DNA from: Thermoplasmata archaeon
Lineage (GTDB): Archaea; Thermoplasmatota; E2; UBA9212
Direction of reading: 5' to 3'
Length of the DNA stretch: 5,387 nt
NCBI GenBank assembly: GCA_013329495.1
Contig: DUKC01000018.1
Coordinates: 1 to 5,387, forward strand
The notes below the pieces were generated by a model that was not told the DNA's origin, made no database searches, and worked only from the letters and a program-made list of their open reading frames with translations. How positions within the stretch are numbered: the stretch's first letter is position 1; each line of letters begins with the position of its first letter. This document shows, piece after piece, positions 1 through 4,892 of this stretch. The position numbers were made by a program, and so were the translations under genes.

Positions 1-453
1 ACGAGAAAAACAACTCCAGGATTTAGGAAATGGGAAAAGCGAGCAATTATCATGGGAGGAGGAGAGCCACACAGGATGGGTTTGTGGGATGCTGTACTGA
101 TCAAGGACAATCACCTAGCGGTGGTGGGCTCTGTTGAAGAAGCAATCAAAAAGGTCAAGGAAAAGATCGACGGCAGACCTATAGAGATCGAGGTGACAAA
201 CCTAAAAGATGCTGAAACTGCTGCCAGGCTGGAAGTCGATGCAATAATGCTCGATAATTTGCCGCCTTCAAAGGGCAAAAAGATTGCGGAAGCGGTAAGG
301 AAAATAAATCCAAAAACATTGATAGAAGTTTCAGGGGGAATAAACCCAAAAAACATAGCAAGCTATGCTTCTTATCCTGATAGAATAAGCTGCGGTTGCC
401 TGACCCATTCAGTGAAATCTATAGATTTTTCTTTAGAAATGATCCGGAGCTAG
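1..453 (+). CDS. nadC: Nicotinate-nucleotide pyrophosphorylase (quinolinate phosphoribosyltransferase), C-terminal part; 5' end outside window
   Basis: This cytosolic enzyme of de novo NAD synthesis converts quinolinate and PRPP to nicotinate mononucleotide, CO2 and pyrophosphate (EC 2.4.2.19). The frame is open from base 1, so the first in-frame ATG (52) is internal. The 150 visible residues cover most of the alpha/beta barrel. They begin with the family signature TRKTTPGFRKWEK, which binds phosphate, followed by GGGEPHRMGLWDAVLIKDNH with the conserved His-Arg and Lys. Next come EIEVTN and AIMLDN, carrying the acidic active-site residues, then EVSGGI and the C-terminal GCLTHSVKSIDFSLEM. Full-length NadC has about 280 residues, so roughly 130 N-terminal residues lie to the left. 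The gene ends with TAG and T-rich DNA follows. Family assignment is very secure; nothing looks broken in the visible part. Confidence 0.96.
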   Translation, partial: TRKTTPGFRKWEKRAIIMGGGEPHRMGLWDAVLIKDNHLAVVGSVEEAIKKVKEKIDGRPIEIEVTNLKDAETAARLEVDAIMLDNLPPSKGKKIAEAVRKINPKTLIEVSGGINPKNIASYASYPDRISCGCLTHSVKSIDFSLEMIRS

Positions 454-497
454 TCAAATAAACGAATAGGATGTTGACCAAGCAAAAGGTGCTGATC

Positions 498-526
498 TTT
501 TTGTTATTAAATTGAGTTTATTTTTT
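498..526 (+). terminator. T-rich transcription terminator region after nadC
   Basis: Two T-runs (498-502 and 521-526) lie 45-75 bases after the nadC stop. The second follows a weak AT-only stem (TAAA 508-511 with TTTA 517-520). Archaeal RNA polymerase commonly terminates at such T-runs without a strong hairpin. The position, ahead of the converging tRNA gene, fits the 3' end of the nadC transcript. Function is inferred. Confidence 0.45.
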
Positions 527-598
527 AACATTTCAATTACTCAGAATTTTGGGAATGAAATGTGTGGAAAATAGGTGTTGCAAAAATCTTCGAACATG

Positions 599-619
599 AA
601 AAAAACGATGACCGTTTTT
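599..619. terminator. Symmetrical A/T hairpin between convergent nadC and tRNA-Asp, possible two-way terminator
   Basis: A perfect 7-base inverted repeat (AAAAACG 601-607, CGTTTTT 613-619) flanks a 5-base loop. Read rightward it ends in five Ts (615-619). Read leftward it ends in seven Ts (605-599). It sits between the nadC stop and the 3' end of the minus-strand tRNA, where a terminator for either transcript would be expected. The tRNA has no nearer T-run on its own strand. Confidence 0.4.
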
Positions 620-665
620 GAGATCAGGCCAGAGTAAAGAATTAGGAATTCAGACTTTGTTTTAA

Positions 666-738
666 CGCCCCAGCCGGGATTTGAACCCGAGTCCCAGGCT
701 CGACAGGCCTGGATGATAGGCCTCTACACTACCGGGGC
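666..738 (-). tRNA. tRNA-Asp (anticodon GTC)
   Basis: Read on the minus strand, a 73-nt cloverleaf folds. The acceptor stem is GCCCCGG with CTGGGGC (one G-U pair). The D-arm starts GTGT. The anticodon stem is CAGGC/GCCTG around the loop CTGTCGA, giving anticodon GTC, which reads GAC/GAT for Asp. The T-arm is TCGGG, TTCAAAT, CCCGG. The discriminator base is G, as expected for tRNA-Asp. CCA is not encoded (TTAA follows), so it must be added after transcription, as in many archaea. There is no intron in the anticodon loop. It points toward nadC and away from the trehalose phosphatase gene. Confidence 0.97.
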
Positions 739-770
739 ATTCTGAAATGTTATATTGTAAAGCAAGTTGT

Positions 771-786
771 TTTATAAATCTTTCAC
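771..786 (-). promoter_or_regulatory. BRE/TATA promoter of tRNA-Asp
   Basis: On the minus strand the sequence reads GAAAG (BRE-like, purine-rich) directly followed by ATTTATAAAA. This is a good match to an archaeal TATA box. Start of transcription about 25 bases downstream would fall near position 750. That leaves a leader of about 12 bases before the mature tRNA 5' end at 738. The motif is seen; the start site is inferred. Confidence 0.6.
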
Positions 787-823
787 TGTCCTCTTCACTT
801 ATGTGACAACTTCTATTTGCTCT

Positions 824-838
824 CTATCTATCTATAAA
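824..838 (+). repeat. Three CTAT tandem units running into a TATA-like motif
   Basis: CTAT is repeated three times (824-835) and runs into AAATT, making a second TATA-like element (CTATAAA, 832-838) on the plus strand ahead of the trehalose phosphatase gene. It may be an alternative promoter or simple low-complexity DNA. The stronger TATA candidate lies about 40 bases downstream. Confidence 0.3.
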
Positions 839-863
839 TTGGCAGCTATCGGACATAAAAAAA

Positions 864-880
864 CAATAAAGTTTTATACA
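864..880 (+). promoter_or_regulatory. Probable BRE/TATA promoter of the trehalose-6-phosphate phosphatase gene
   Basis: CAATAAA (BRE-like) is followed by GTTTTATACA (TATA-like). Transcription would begin about 25 bases downstream, near position 900. That gives a leader of about 55 bases before the chosen TTG start at 957. It also argues against the upstream GTG at 882, which would lie before the transcript start. Confidence 0.5.
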
Positions 881-945
881 AGTGAGCTCGCTTATACAAA
901 AACTTTTATTCCTTTTGAGATATCTTACTTCAAGAAACAAAAAGA

Positions 946-953
946 AAGGTGAT
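946..953 (+). promoter_or_regulatory. Ribosome binding site AAGGTGAT deciding a TTG start
   Basis: GGTGAT would pair with the archaeal 16S rRNA 3' tail and stands exactly three bases before TTG at 957. The same GGTGAT-N3-start layout precedes the macro-domain and FKBP genes. This supports TTG 957 over the in-frame GTG at 882. Confidence 0.7.
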
Positions 954-956
954 AAT

Positions 957-1754
957 TTGGAATACTTGTTCGACCAATGGAACGGAATCAGTCGGAGAAT
1001 CGAAAAGGAGAATGTTTTACTAATGCTGGATTATGACGGAACTTTGACCCCCATCAAGACCAGGCCAGAAGAAGCAAAACTCTGTGAGGAGACAAGGAGA
1101 TTGCTAAAAAAGCTGAAGAAAAAGACCGCTCTGGCCATTGTTTCTGGAAGAAGTTTAGAAGAAATTAAAGAGTTGGTCAAAATTAAGAATATAGTTTACG
1201 CGGGAAATCACGGACTAGAGATAGAAACTGGGAAAGGAAAATTCGTGTATCCTCCGGCTCTTGAAGTAGTTCCAATAATAAAGGGAATCTCTGAACGTTT
1301 GAGACTATCTCCGATCAAGGGGACACAAGTAGAAGACAAGAAATTTACTGTTTCTTTTCATTACCGTAGGGTGAGCCCGCAGGAGATTAAAGATGCAAAG
1401 TCATACTTCAACCGGGCTGTTAGCTTGTGGGTCAGAGAAAAAAAGTTTGAAGTGAGAAAAGGAAAAAGGGTTTTGGAGATAAGGCCCAGCGGTTGGGATA
1501 AGGGAGATGCTCTGAAGTGGATCTGGACCCAACTGGGCAAATATCTTTTCCCCATTTACGTAGGTGACGATCGGACAGATGAGGACGCTTTTGAAACTCT
1601 CGCAGATAAAGGTCTTTCTGTGTTGGTTGCGAGAAGAAAAAAAAGAAGTTTTGCTGAGTATCATGTGAGAGGAGTGAAAGATGTGGAGAGGTTCTTGGAG
1701 AAGCTGTTTATTGTTTTAAATCAAGTAGACGGAGGCAGAAAGTCCACTTTCTAG
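957..1754 (+). CDS. otsB: Trehalose-6-phosphate phosphatase (HAD superfamily, OtsB type)
   Basis: The enzyme hydrolyses trehalose 6-phosphate to trehalose and phosphate, the second step of the OtsA/OtsB route to a compatible solute and stress protectant. It acts in the cytosol. All HAD motifs are visible in the 265 residues. Motif I is LDYDGTLTP (nucleophile Asp25, acid/base Asp27). Motif II is the Ser in VSGRS (Ser63). Motif III is Lys182 in RPSGWDKGDAL. Motif IV is GDDRTDEDAF (203-212). GNHGLEIE (83-90) is the mark of the T6P phosphatase group and separates it from mannosyl-3-phosphoglycerate phosphatase. The stretch between motifs II and III is the substrate-specificity cap. The TTG start follows a good GGTGAT site; an in-frame GTG at 882 would add 25 residues not expected for the family. 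No trehalose-6-phosphate synthase is present in this window. Confidence 0.92.
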   Translation: MEYLFDQWNGISRRIEKENVLLMLDYDGTLTPIKTRPEEAKLCEETRRLLKKLKKKTALAIVSGRSLEEIKELVKIKNIVYAGNHGLEIETGKGKFVYPPALEVVPIIKGISERLRLSPIKGTQVEDKKFTVSFHYRRVSPQEIKDAKSYFNRAVSLWVREKKFEVRKGKRVLEIRPSGWDKGDALKWIWTQLGKYLFPIYVGDDRTDEDAFETLADKGLSVLVARRKKRSFAEYHVRGVKDVERFLEKLFIVLNQVDGGRKSTF

Positions 1755-1790
1755 TTGCATGAAAGAGATAAGATTTGTGGCCATTCTTCC

Positions 1791-1806
1791 ATAAAAGATT
1801 TAAATC
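1791..1806 (+). promoter_or_regulatory. Possible TATA promoter giving a leaderless DJ-1 transcript
   Basis: ATAAAAG (BRE-like) precedes ATTTAAATC. The centre of the TATA-like element is about 25 bases before the ATG at 1827, so transcription could begin at or next to the start codon. The gene has no GGTGAT or GGAGG site, unlike its neighbours, which fits leaderless translation. Read-through from otsB, 72 bases upstream, is equally possible. Confidence 0.4.
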
Positions 1807-1826
1807 AAAAAAAAGATAAGAGTATC

Positions 1827-2357
1827 ATGAGCAAAGCATTAGTTTTGATGGCGGAAGGATTTGAAGAGATTGAATTGGTAACCATAGTCGATGTTCTAAG
1901 GAGAGGAGGGGTTGGAACTCACCTAGCGAGCATCAACGGGCCAAAAGGAGCGCACGGACTAAAAATAGAGGGTGATTTTTCGATAGACGAGTTAAAAGAG
2001 CCTTATGAAGCGATCATCCTGCCGGGGGGCATCCCAGGAGCAGAAAATCTTGGAAAAAGCAAAAAAGTCTTGGATCTGATAAAGGAGGGCGAGAGGGAAG
2101 GAAGACTGGTTGGGGCTATATGTGCCGCCCCATCGATCTTGGCAAGACTCGGCATAATTGAAAAGGGAACGATTTACCCATCAATGAAGGATGAACTGGG
2201 TAGTGCTTGGGTTGACGAGACAGTGGTGGAAACCAAGAACATTATCACTTCTCAGGGACCGGGAACTGCAATGGAGTTCGCGCTCAAACTCTTGGAAAGG
2301 CTAGAAGGAAAGGAAAGAGCAGAAGAGGTTGCAAAAAGCCTTCTGTTCAAGAAGTAA
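1827..2357 (+). CDS. DJ-1/PfpI family protein (DJ-1/YajL-like; possible glyoxalase III, deglycase or chaperone activity)
   Basis: The 176-residue length is that of the single-domain DJ-1/YajL group. The N-terminal strand and loop ALVLMAEGFEEIELV match DJ-1 closely, with Glu16 in the place of the DJ-1 Glu18 that polarises the active cysteine. LPGGIPGAENL (65-75) and the nucleophile elbow GAICAAPSILA place the reactive Cys at 99. The C-terminal TSQGPGTAMEFAL (141-153) is the other family hallmark. Tyr117 stands where human DJ-1 has His126. Family members are reported to detoxify methylglyoxal, repair early glycation products or act as redox-regulated chaperones; which applies here cannot be told from sequence. 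A start at 1755 (TTG, touching the otsB stop) would add 24 unrelated polar residues, so ATG 1827 is preferred. The next gene begins 90 bases downstream on the same strand. Confidence 0.9.
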   Translation: MSKALVLMAEGFEEIELVTIVDVLRRGGVGTHLASINGPKGAHGLKIEGDFSIDELKEPYEAIILPGGIPGAENLGKSKKVLDLIKEGEREGRLVGAICAAPSILARLGIIEKGTIYPSMKDELGSAWVDETVVETKNIITSQGPGTAMEFALKLLERLEGKERAEEVAKSLLFKK

Positions 2358-2436
2358 GCGTGCAGGATAATAGGGTAGAAATTCAAATGATTGAAAGAAA
2401 AGTTGAATGAAGTCAAGGAGCTAAGAATAGGGTTTA

Positions 2437-2444
2437 AAGGTGAT
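2437..2444 (+). promoter_or_regulatory. Ribosome binding site AAGGTGAT setting the macro-domain start
   Basis: GGTGAT lies three bases before ATG 2448, the same geometry as at 957 and 2981. This favours ATG 2448 over the in-frame TTG at 2391, which has no such site. Confidence 0.7.
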
Positions 2445-2447
2445 TCA

Positions 2448-2984
2448 ATGCAAACAAAAGTCAACCAAACTGTCCTGGAGCTTGTGAAGGGGGATATAAC
2501 TGAGCTGGAAATGGATGCAATAGTCAACGCTGCAAATTCTCATCTTAAAATGGGCGGAGGAGTTGCGGGGGCCATAAGAAGAAAAGGAGGAAACTCTATC
2601 CAGGATGAGTGTGATAGGATTGGTCATTGCCCTGTTGGCTCTGCAGTCATAACAAGAGGAGGAAATCTGAAAGCAAAGGGAGTGATCCATGCTGTCGGAC
2701 CTGTATGGGGAGAAGGAAAAGAAGATGAAAAGCTGAGAAGTGCAGTATTGAGCGTTCTAAACCTTGCGAGGGAACGCAAGATTGAAACGGTGGCACTTCC
2801 TGCGATCTCTGCGGGTATATTCGGATTTCCGATGAAAAGATGTGCAGGAATTATGCTCTCCACAGCTATAGAGTGGTCAAAAGGAAATGCTTATCTAGAT
2901 AAAGTGGTTTTCTGTTTGTATGATGATAATGCATTTAATACATTCAAAGAGGAATTGAATAGGCTCAAGAAGGTGATCGAATGA
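2448..2984 (+). CDS. Macro-domain protein (ADP-ribose binding or O-acetyl-ADP-ribose/ADP-ribosyl hydrolase type)
   Basis: This is a stand-alone macro domain of 178 residues, near the length of the archaeal Af1521 protein. Visible motifs in order are KGDITELEMDAIVNAANS (14-31), with the Asp contacting adenine and the Asn of NAAN near the distal ribose, and the glycine loop MGGGVAGAIRRKGG (35-48). Then come GHCPVGSAVITRGGNL (59-74), VIHAVGPVW (79-87) and the phosphate-binding loop PAISAGIFGFP (118-128). Family members bind ADP-ribose and many release it from proteins or cleave O-acetyl-ADP-ribose. The loop reads GGGVAGAI, whereas MacroD-type hydrolases often have GGGVDGAI, so the catalytic Asp of that class is absent and activity may differ. 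The stop codon overlaps the FKBP start by 4 bases, so the two genes are translationally linked. Confidence 0.93.
   Translation: MQTKVNQTVLELVKGDITELEMDAIVNAANSHLKMGGGVAGAIRRKGGNSIQDECDRIGHCPVGSAVITRGGNLKAKGVIHAVGPVWGEGKEDEKLRSAVLSVLNLARERKIETVALPAISAGIFGFPMKRCAGIMLSTAIEWSKGNAYLDKVVFCLYDDNAFNTFKEELNRLKKVIE
2972..2977 (+). promoter_or_regulatory. Ribosome binding site GGTGAT inside the macro-domain gene for FKBP
   Basis: GGTGAT in the last codons of the macro-domain gene is three bases ahead of ATG 2981. The ATGA overlap and the internal site show that translation of the two proteins is coupled. Confidence 0.7.
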
Positions 2985-3703
2985 AAAAGGGGGGCATAGT
3001 GAAGATTGAATATGACATGTGGACTGAAGTCGATGGTGTTCTTAAGTTATGTGAGACAACGTCACAGGAACATGCAAAAAAGGAAGGAATATATAATGAA
3101 AATATGACTTTTCATCCTTTATACACGATATTGGGTGAAAACAGAATCCCGACAGGTTTTGACAATTCTTTGCTGAATGCTGAGGTGGAAAAAGAATACG
3201 AAATTAGGGTTGAACCCGCTGAGGGATTTGGAGAAGAAAAGGCGGAACTCATAGAAACAATTCCTTTGAAGGAATTCAGAAAAAAGAAGCTAAGACCAAA
3301 AGTTGGGATGGTGGTAAGCGTCGGAAATCGGGATGGACAAATAATAAGAATTACAGAATCGAGAGCGTTCGTTGATTTTAATCATCCGTTGGCAGGAAAG
3401 ACTTTAAAATACAAGTACAAAACATTGAGCGAGGCAAGGAACACTAAAGAAAAAGCACAGTGGGTTTTGGCGAGTGATTACGACCATTTTGGGATTGAAT
3501 TACCGGAGGTAAAGATAGAGAACAACAACATTGAGGTAAAGCTTATAGATAGGTGTAAGACAGACCCAGAATGGACGTTTGCAAAATACAGAGCTGTCAG
3601 CGACTTGAGGAAATTTGCGGGAGTAAAAACAGTAAGATTTGTTGAGGAATATCCCTTTGTTGAAAAAAAGGAAAAGGTTGAAGAGGAGACTAAAAAAGGA
3701 TAA
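2981..3703 (+). CDS. FKBP-type peptidyl-prolyl cis-trans isomerase, long archaeal (SlyD-like) form
   Basis: The 240 residues have the SlyD-type plan. The first FKBP half contains VKIEYDMWTEVDG (7-19), HPLYTILGENRIPTGFDNSL (45-64) and VEPAEGFGE (77-85). A chaperone-like insert-in-flap region follows (about 86-125). The second FKBP strand is VDFNHPLAGKTLKYKYK (131-147). After this comes an extra C-terminal domain of about 80 residues (150-230), as in the long FKBPs of methanogens, ending in a Lys/Glu tail. There is no signal peptide or membrane segment, so it should be cytosolic. It would speed prolyl bond isomerisation and hold unfolded chains through the flap insert. The His-rich metal-binding tail of bacterial SlyD is absent. 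It is the last gene of the middle block, followed by a T-run. Confidence 0.93.
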   Translation: MKKGGIVKIEYDMWTEVDGVLKLCETTSQEHAKKEGIYNENMTFHPLYTILGENRIPTGFDNSLLNAEVEKEYEIRVEPAEGFGEEKAELIETIPLKEFRKKKLRPKVGMVVSVGNRDGQIIRITESRAFVDFNHPLAGKTLKYKYKTLSEARNTKEKAQWVLASDYDHFGIELPEVKIENNNIEVKLIDRCKTDPEWTFAKYRAVSDLRKFAGVKTVRFVEEYPFVEKKEKVEEETKKG

Positions 3704-3706
3704 TAA

Positions 3707-3712
3707 TTTTTT
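3707..3712 (+). terminator. T-run terminator after the FKBP gene
   Basis: Six Ts begin three bases after the FKBP stop codon. The next gene is 147 bases away and has its own promoter, so this is the likely 3' end of the middle operon. There is no obvious stable hairpin. Confidence 0.45.
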
Positions 3713-3791
3713 CCAGTTACGAAAAATAATTCAAGCAAAAAAGAGGGAGCTTACCTTCCCAAACTTGATAGACCCTCAAAGGAATCTTGAG

Positions 3792-3807
3792 TATAAAGGT
3801 TTATATC
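3792..3807 (+). promoter_or_regulatory. BRE/TATA promoter ahead of the glycosyltransferase pair
   Basis: TATAAAGG runs into TTTATATC (3800-3807). Transcription about 25 bases downstream would begin near 3828 and give a leader of about 23 bases carrying the AGGAGG site. This separates the glycosyltransferase pair from the FKBP operon. Confidence 0.5.
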
Positions 3808-3838
3808 TTGGGAAATCATAATCTAAAATAAGGATTTT

Positions 3839-3844
3839 AGGAGG
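3839..3844 (+). promoter_or_regulatory. Ribosome binding site AGGAGG of the disrupted glycosyltransferase gene
   Basis: AGGAGG stands six bases before ATG 3851. It is a strong site of a different style from the GGTGAT-N3 sites of the upstream genes. It shows the gene was translated at least until recently. Confidence 0.65.
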
Positions 3845-3850
3845 AAGAAA

Positions 3851-4882
3851 ATGAAAATCGGAATGATGAGTGCTTGGAATCAAACTTCGGGAGTTTCAAC
3901 CCATGCGGAGTTAGTTGGGAGAGAATGGGTAAAAGCTGGACACAAATTAAAAGTTTTTAGTTTTCGCGAAGATGATTTTCATGGGTATTCGCTTATTGGA
4001 CACGATGAAAGATGGATTACCAGATGCTTTGGAACTCCGCAAATGACAAATTACTTAAATCCTATCCCTTTTCTTAAGGAAGATTATGATTTCTTTGTAG
4101 TTTAGGATTTAGGAACGCTTCCAAAAGATAAACTAGCAAAAATTTTCTCTTTAATTAGGCGAAAAGCAAAAACTGTTCTAGTTTCTCATACTTCAAAGTT
4201 TCCCGATGATCCTTCTTTTTATCAATTTGATTGGGATGCAATAATTTGCTTTGATTACAGGTACAAGAATTTCCTCAAGCAAAGTTTTCCAGAAGAAAAG
4301 ATTCATGTTATTCCTTTTCCTTGTCATGGCTGGCAGGAAGGGAACCAGTTTGAGGCAAGAAAACGACTAAATCTTCCTTTGGAAAAAAAGATTGTCTTTG
4401 CCTTTGGTCAAAAAGGGAGACACATGCTTGATTTGGTCCCTGCTTTAAAAGAATTAAGCAAGGAATATCCTATTTAAATGCTTATAATAAGTGGTGCGCA
4501 AAGAGTTTATGGCTTTGAAGGACTTAATACAGAAATAAGGAAAGAGGTTTTAGAGAGTAAAGAGGTGTGTGATTACCTTCATGCGGCCGATTTGATGGTT
4601 TTTGGAAAACGGTCTGTTAAAGGAGCTGTTCTTTCAAGCACCGTTCGCTTTTGCTTGGGATCAGGATGCCCAATAGTTGTAAGGGATTCTAATTTCTTTG
4701 AATTTATGGATAAAGAAGTTTTAAAGTATAGAGATCTGGAAGAATTTAAGCAAAAGCTCAAACTCATCTTTGCCCAAGATCAAAAGTTAAAAGAAGTTAA
4801 AGAAGCTGCAAAGCGATTTGTTGAGAAAAATTCGACTGAAAAAGTGGCAAAGCAATTCATCCAGCTTTTCAAATCTTTATAG
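3851..4882 (+). pseudogene. GT-B-like glycosyltransferase gene interrupted by two in-frame stop codons
   Basis: One frame of 343 codons runs from ATG 3851 to TAG 4880-4882 but is broken by TAG at 4103-4105 (codon 85) and TAA at 4475-4477 (codon 209). Protein similarity continues across the first stop, with no frameshift. The N-terminus (MKIGMMSAWN, then SGVSTHAELVGREW and GHKLKVF) looks like the donor-independent half of a GT4-like GT-B glycosyltransferase. The C-terminus has YLHAADLMVFGKR and FCLGSGCPIVVRDSNFFEF, the place of the nucleotide-sugar site in this fold. A tandem paralogue follows 10 bases downstream; it aligns with the first 165 codons at roughly 45% identity by hand and has GAG (Glu85) exactly where the TAG lies. 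Both stops are one base from a sense codon. The second is followed at once by ATG, leaving a separate 134-codon ORF (4478-4882). Donor and acceptor sugars are unknown. A decayed gene is the simplest reading; split products, read-through or base-call errors remain possible. Confidence 0.8.
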
Positions 4883-4892
4883 GGTAAATTAG

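Noticed and set aside
510..538. AATTGA/TCAATT inverted repeat after nadC
   Set aside because: Six AT-rich pairs over a 17-base loop are too weak to call a structure apart from the T-runs already listed.
795..806. Small dyad TCAC-TTAT-GTGA as a possible operator
   Set aside because: Only four bases per arm with no second copy; such a dyad is expected by chance in AT-rich DNA.
767..952. Open frame of 61 codons ahead of the trehalose phosphatase gene
   Set aside because: It spans both promoters and has low-complexity, Tyr/Ser/Lys-rich content. It has no ribosome binding site or family resemblance and ends just where the OtsB ribosome binding site lies.
882..956. N-terminal extension of OtsB from GTG 882 (MSSLIQKLLFLLRYL...)
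   Set aside because: Its start would lie upstream of the inferred transcript start, it has no ribosome binding site, and the GGTGAT site at 948-953 points to TTG 957.
1755..1826. N-terminal extension of the DJ-1 protein from TTG 1755
   Set aside because: The 24 extra residues are polar and unlike the family, whose members start directly before the first beta strand. ATG 1827 gives the normal length.
2387..2410. Seven-residue upstream ORF (MIERKVE) before the macro gene
   Set aside because: It has no ribosome binding site, no conserved feature, and such short ORFs are frequent by chance.
2391..2447. N-terminal extension of the macro-domain protein from TTG 2391
   Set aside because: It has no ribosome binding site, while GGTGAT three bases before ATG 2448 decides the start; the domain needs no extension.
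3639..3821. Open frame of 60 codons overlapping the FKBP end
   Set aside because: It is Lys/Arg-rich shadow translation of the FKBP tail and spans its terminator and the next promoter.
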